The translations under genes were made by a program, and so were the position numbers. From Acidobacteriota bacterium (lineage in GTDB: Bacteria; Actinomycetota; Actinomycetes; Actinomycetales; Microbacteriaceae), in assembly GCA_019351995.1 (NCBI GenBank), contig JABBOD010000018.1, forward strand, positions 1 through 56,178: DNA of 56,178 nucleotides, in the 5' to 3' direction. The notes below the pieces were generated by a model. That model saw only the letters and a program-made list of their open reading frames with translations. It was not told the origin of the DNA and ran no database searches. This document shows, in pieces, positions 52,895 to 56,178 of this stretch (the first letter of the stretch is position 1; every line of letters begins with the position of its first letter).

Positions 52895-53878
52895 ATGCCC
52901 GTCACCTCCGTCGAGACGGATCTCGACCAGCTCACCCTCACCGTCGTCGCTGACTTCGCGGCGCCGGTCATCCGGCTCTGGGGTGCATATGTGGATCCGC
53001 GCCAACTCGAGCGCTTCTGGGGTCCGCCCACCTACCCGGCAACCTTCCTTCGTCACGACGTCGCCGTCGGCGGTCGCAGCGTGTATCGGATGACCGGGCC
53101 CGAGGGCGACGCGCACTACGGATGTTGGGAGTGGACGCACGTGGACGCCCTCCGCTCGTTCGAGGTCGTCGACTGGTTCGCGGATGAATCGGGTGCTCCG
53201 AACACGGACCTGCCGGCCACCCACATGGCGTTCGCGTTCGAGCAGACGGCGACGGGATCGCGCCTCACCACCGTCGCCCGCGTCGACTCCCTCGAACAGC
53301 TCGAGCAACTCCTCTCGATGGGGGTGCTCGAGGGAACACGGGAGGCGATGTCCCAGATCGACGCGGTACTCGCCGACCTGGCCGAGTTTGCCGACGGCCG
53401 TGCCGCGGAGGCGCAGATTCTCAGCGACACGCAGGTGCGGGTGGCTCGGGTCATCCGGGGGACCATCGACCAGGTCTGGCGTGCACACACCGACCCCGAG
53501 CTCATGAAGCGGTGGCTTCTCGGCCCCGACGGCTGGACCATGCCGGTCTGCGAGACCGCGGCGAAGGTCGGCGACAGCTACCGCTACCGGTGGGAGCCCG
53601 TCGGTGGCGGTGAGGGCTTCGGCTTCACGGGCGAGTTGCTCGAGAGCGAGGCGCCTCACCGCGCCGTCACCACTGAGGCGATGATCGGCACGGACTTCCC
53701 GGCAACCCTCAACGAACTCACCCTCACCCCCGTGCAGGGCGGCACGCTGCTCTCGCTCGTCATCACCTACGCGAACGCCGAGATGCGAGATGCCGTGCTC
53801 GCCACCGGCATGACCGGCGGCATGGAGACGAGCTACTCCCGACTCGAGGGGTTGTTGGACGCAAGCGTCAAAGCATAG
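52895..53878 (+). CDS. Tandem SRPBCC (AHSA1-like) domain protein
   Basis: 327 residues, about twice the length of a single AHSA1-like protein. Domain 1 (about 8-160) has TVVADFAAPVIRLWGAYVDP and LERFWGPPTYPATF. Domain 2 (about 173-325) has VRVARVIRGTIDQVWRAHTD and MKRWLLGPDGWTMPVC. The two repeats are divergent, so the fusion is old. START-like domains bind hydrophobic ligands; the ligand here is unknown. AGGAAAGG precedes the ATG. Confidence 0.88.
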   Translation: MPVTSVETDLDQLTLTVVADFAAPVIRLWGAYVDPRQLERFWGPPTYPATFLRHDVAVGGRSVYRMTGPEGDAHYGCWEWTHVDALRSFEVVDWFADESGAPNTDLPATHMAFAFEQTATGSRLTTVARVDSLEQLEQLLSMGVLEGTREAMSQIDAVLADLAEFADGRAAEAQILSDTQVRVARVIRGTIDQVWRAHTDPELMKRWLLGPDGWTMPVCETAAKVGDSYRYRWEPVGGGEGFGFTGELLESEAPHRAVTTEAMIGTDFPATLNELTLTPVQGGTLLSLVITYANAEMRDAVLATGMTGGMETSYSRLEGLLDASVKA

Positions 53879-53891
53879 GAGAGCAGCTCAT

Positions 53892-54260
53892 TCAAGCCGG
53901 TTCGTGCTCATCATGGCGAGCCGCGATCTCGGTCATGTGCGCGACCGCCCACTCCTCCAGGGCGCGCAGCGGCTCCTGGAGTGATCGCCCCAGCGCCGTG
54001 AGCTCGTATTCGACGCGCGGGGGCATCTCGGGGTAGATCGTGCGCGTGATGAGGGAGTCGCGTTCGAGAGATCGCAGGGTCTGGGTCAACATCTTCTGCG
54101 AAATGCCGTCGACGCGAGACGCGAGTGCGGTGAAGCGCTGCGGGCCATCGTCGAGGGCACCGACGATCAGGACAGTCCACCGGTCGCCGATGCGGTCGAG
54201 TAGGCGCCGCGACGGGCAGCCCCGGTTGTACGGATCCCAGCCGTTGATACTCACCGTCAT
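53892..54260 (-). CDS. HxlR-family transcriptional regulator
   Basis: 122-residue winged-helix protein. [20 protein letters not shown] opens the HxlR domain and contains the family's conserved Cys15; the helix pair is [20 protein letters not shown] and [10 protein letters not shown]. Members often sense electrophiles or oxidants through this cysteine. It is divergent from an NAD(P)-binding oxidoreductase gene, the usual target arrangement. The 90-bp gap contains GAAGT-N4-ACTTC (54277-54290), a possible site. Confidence 0.92.
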   Translation of the reverse strand: MTVSINGWDPYNRGCPSRRLLDRIGDRWTVLIVGALDDGPQRFTALASRVDGISQKMLTQTLRSLERDSLITRTIYPEMPPRVEYELTALGRSLQEPLRALEEWAVAHMTEIAARHDEHEPA

Positions 54261-54276
54261 GTGCGTTCCTTACCTT

Positions 54277-54290
54277 GAAGTGCCTACTTC
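54277..54290. promoter_or_regulatory. Possible HxlR operator in the divergent gap
   Basis: GAAGT (54277-54281) and ACTTC (54286-54290) form a short dyad upstream of the HxlR gene. TACTCT (54311-54316) and AGAGTA (54334-54339) form a wider one. Short symmetry; suggested only by the divergent layout. Confidence 0.3.
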
Positions 54291-54350
54291 CGTGCCGACC
54301 GGATGCGACGTACTCTAGCTTGGTTTCCAATAGAGAGTAAAGGACACCTC

Positions 54351-54995
54351 ATGGCACGCATCACCATTCTCGGCGGCACGGGATACGCAGGAGCGGCGGT
54401 CGCCGCCGAAGGCCAGCTGCGGGGGCACGACGTTGTGGCTGTCAGCCGCACGGCACCGACGGGCCCGATCGCGGGAGTCCAGTACGTCACCGGCTCTGCC
54501 CTCGACCCCGACATTCTGGATCGGGTCGTTCCCGGCAGCGACGTTGTGATCGAAGCAGTCTCGCCACGTGGCGACATGGTGGGCAAGGAAGAGGGACTCG
54601 TGGACGAGTTGATCGCGCGGATCACGGGAACACCGACCCGTCTCGGCGTGATCGGCGGAGCCTCATCCCTACTGGTCCGAGAGGGGGGACCGACGCTGTT
54701 CAACGCGCACCAGCCGCCGCCCGAGGTGCTGCCGGAGGTCGAGACCGGGATGCGCGTACTCGAGACCCTGCAGCATTCGGCCGAGACGCTCGACTGGTTC
54801 TATCTCAGCCCGCCCGCCGAGTTCGGAGCCTGGGTTGCAGCCCCGGACACCGGCAGGTACCGGCTCGGCGGCGACATCCTGCTGACCGACGACGACGGGC
54901 GTTCCGTCATCTCGGCCCCCGACCTGGCCCGCGCCATCCTCGACGAGATCGAGAAGCCGGCTCACCACCGTCGTCGGTTCCACGTCGCGCACTGA
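54351..54995 (+). CDS. NAD(P)-binding oxidoreductase (atypical SDR)
   Basis: 214 residues from the ATG at 54351 (AAAGGA upstream). Rossmann motif ITILGGTGYAGAAVAAEGQLRG split as GGTGYAG near 8-14; VIEAVSPRG and RLGVIGGASSLL follow, and SPPAEFG appears late. It fits the NmrA/atypical SDR group of NAD(P)H-binding proteins, which often protect against reactive compounds. Presumably regulated by the divergent HxlR protein. Confidence 0.88.
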   Translation: MARITILGGTGYAGAAVAAEGQLRGHDVVAVSRTAPTGPIAGVQYVTGSALDPDILDRVVPGSDVVIEAVSPRGDMVGKEEGLVDELIARITGTPTRLGVIGGASSLLVREGGPTLFNAHQPPPEVLPEVETGMRVLETLQHSAETLDWFYLSPPAEFGAWVAAPDTGRYRLGGDILLTDDDGRSVISAPDLARAILDEIEKPAHHRRRFHVAH

Positions 54996-55009
54996 CGCCA
55001 GCCAGCGAG

Positions 55010-55201
55010 CTAGAGCCAGTGGAAATTGACGGCTAAGCACACAATTCCACCGAGAACCATCGCAGCGACACAGACCCCGGTCGCCAGAGTGTCACGAACC
55101 GTGTTGAACTTCGACGGGTTCGTCGAGTCCTGAAGCTCAGCAGGTTCGCCGCCCCACTCCTCGGCTTCCACCGTCGTGTGGTGTTCCTGCTCGCCGCTCA
55201 T
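55010..55201 (-). CDS. Small single-helix membrane protein
   Basis: 63 residues from the ATG at 55201, which overlaps the stop of the upstream membrane protein gene (ATGA). An acidic N-terminal half (EQEHHTTVEAEEWGGEPAE) is followed by one hydrophobic helix (about 42-60), ending HWL. The longer open frame upstream is the shadow of the neighbouring gene. Function unknown; the coupling suggests it works with its neighbour. Confidence 0.65.
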   Translation of the reverse strand: MSGEQEHHTTVEAEEWGGEPAELQDSTNPSKFNTVRDTLATGVCVAAMVLGGIVCLAVNFHWL

Positions 55202-55635
55202 CGTGAGACCAAGCTCGTGAAGTCCATGCTGAGCGAGACCAGCAGCACAACGAAGACGACGCCCATGAACGCCGAGTATTTCCAGCGCGAAGGGTGGTTG
55301 GCGGTCCAGAATCTGCGGACGCTCACGATCCCGTTCACCAGTGCGAAGACGCAGAGCGTGATGCTCACAGGAACCGCCACGACGTGCGCGACGCTGACAA
55401 CGGGAATCAGGATCGGCACGACCAGATACAGGATCGTGCACCGGACTGCTGCCACCAGGATGGACCAACGAAAAGCGCGGTGCGCTCCCGCAGCCGCCTG
55501 GGGATCGACGGTGGCGACCCGCAAAAGGCGGCGCATGACGATGTCGGCGGGCGCCAACGACACCGGCTTGCCAAGGCCATCCGATGGGGGTGTCGGCACG
55601 CCGACCTCTGAAACCACCCTCACATCGGGAACCAT
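55198..55635 (-). CDS. Hypothetical multi-helix membrane protein
   Basis: 145 residues. A polar N-terminus of about 50 residues, then three hydrophobic segments (about 53-75, 80-100, 118-136), separated by a basic stretch SVRRFWTANHPSRW. I recognise no family. It is upstream of and translationally coupled to the 63-residue membrane protein. The next 500 bp upstream hold only a decayed fragment and a tRNA, so its promoter must lie there. Confidence 0.65.
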   Translation of the reverse strand: MVPDVRVVSEVGVPTPPSDGLGKPVSLAPADIVMRRLLRVATVDPQAAAGAHRAFRWSILVAAVRCTILYLVVPILIPVVSVAHVVAVPVSITLCVFALVNGIVSVRRFWTANHPSRWKYSAFMGVVFVVLLVSLSMDFTSLVSR

Positions 55636-55744
55636 GAGGCGATGCTAGTCCCGTAAGCTACCGCCGGGCCTGAGAGCCGGCGGCCACGCAGAGGGGCGGC
55701 GGCCGGTCGGCCCTCGACAGGGCGACCCCTGCGAACAACTCCGC

Positions 55745-56017
55745 CGAGAACCTCGACGCCTTCGCGGTCACGCAGAACGGCTGGGTGCAGTCATACGGCT
55801 CCCGCGCGACCCGGGCCTCGATCCTCTGGGGCGATGGGTCGCGGCTGGCACCGATCACAGTGCGCTGGTCCGTCTTCGTCCAGGGGCTCACCGCGGCTAC
55901 GCAGAGACCGTCGACTCGCTCGAGAACATGATCGCCGCGGCTCACATCGCTCGCCAGAAGACGCTTGGCGCCACATCAGCGATCCTCTCCCACGGCACAC
56001 AACGGCGGGCGCCGTGA
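55745..56017 (+). pseudogene. Remnant of an AbiEi/DUF559-like gene (N-terminal part)
   Basis: An open stretch of 90 codons without a plausible start or ribosome site. Its translation contains [21 protein letters not shown] and AAHIARQ...AILSHGT, in the order seen in the N-terminal winged-helix and linker of AbiEi/DUF559-type proteins (compare VRLRPGVY and VLSHxxAA in intact relatives). It stops where the central domain should begin. I infer a decayed copy. The rest of 55636-56134 shows no gene; a small hairpin GGGTT/AACCC lies near 56099-56110. Confidence 0.4.
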
Positions 56018-56134
56018 TACCGACGGCCCCGGAGGTGACTTGGGGAGGATGCCGGGGGACGCGACGGTGAACCGGGGAGTGACGGTGACCGAGGGTCAGG
56101 GTTGAAAACCCGGAGATCTTCGCGATGCTAGGGG

Positions 56135-56178
56135 AGCCACCTGTCAGAATCGAACTGACGACCTATTCATTACGAGTG
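56135..56178 (-). tRNA. tRNA-Thr (CGT anticodon), 3' part, cut by window edge
   Basis: Read on the minus strand: anticodon loop CTCGTAA (56176-56170) with anticodon CGT, stem TGAAT, variable loop, then the T arm GTCAG-TTCGATT-CTGAC (56159-56143) and acceptor strand AGGTGGC with discriminator T at 56135. CCA is not encoded. The 5' half lies beyond the window. Codon read: ACG, threonine. Confidence 0.93.

Overview
The window is a high-GC, densely packed, mostly single-copy bacterial chromosome segment. Gene content suggests an actinobacterium, most likely Microbacteriaceae: sdhCDAB of actinobacterial type, an FMN-riboswitch ribDE-ribBA-ribH operon, BMP/CUT2-type nucleoside and MalFG-type sugar importers, a DUF559 nuclease-like protein, and many 4-bp ATGA/GTGA start-stop overlaps. 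The genus cannot be named from the sequence alone.

Layout. 1-8795 (minus): a nucleoside uptake and salvage array: mannose-1-phosphate guanylyltransferase, nucleoside hydrolase, BMP-family lipoprotein, double ATPase, two permeases, cytidine deaminase, and thymidine phosphorylase running off the left edge. 8993-12546 (plus): succinate dehydrogenase sdhCDAB, with a candidate iron box and a palindrome upstream. 12696-17745 (plus): six tightly coupled genes (Zn alcohol dehydrogenase, SDR, MaoC-type hydratase, hot-dog thioesterase, APH-like kinase, acyl-CoA dehydrogenase). The last two look like a split version of the eukaryotic ACAD10/ACAD11 fusion used on 4-hydroxyacyl-CoAs. 17908-20326 (minus): SDR and PTS enzyme I. 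20435-24666 (plus): YihY-type membrane protein, exonuclease III, TrpRS, GNAT, HAD. 24737-25757: a DUF559 gene bracketed by two equal-length (77 bp) repeat elements, beside a (CCCCA)4 G-quadruplex tract. 25837-29193 (minus): sugar ABC importer with a LacI-type operator. 29412-33146 (plus): riboflavin operon under an FMN riboswitch.

33386-43667 is mixed housekeeping and envelope functions: ABC exporter, nicotinamidase, PBP4-type carboxypeptidase, Gfo/Idh oxidoreductase, two divergent secreted proteins, DedA, ClC, GH3 lipoprotein. 43699-45749 holds a divergent LysR regulator/YeiH-type exporter pair. 46060-50518 is a three-gene operon (cellulose-synthase-like GT2, HlyD-like adaptor, GH81 endo-beta-1,3-glucanase lipoprotein), which I read as a beta-glucan synthesis and export system and the best candidate for an under-described system here. 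50635-55635 contains small regulatory cassettes (membrane protein/XRE, ArsR/tandem SRPBCC, HxlR/oxidoreductase) and small membrane proteins. The right end holds a decayed AbiEi/DUF559-like fragment next to a tRNA-Thr(CGT) cut by the window edge.

All functional calls rest on motif reading and family knowledge; no searches were run. Starts were moved from the longest open frame to downstream codons where a Shine-Dalgarno, an overlap or the family N-terminus supported it, and this is stated per gene.
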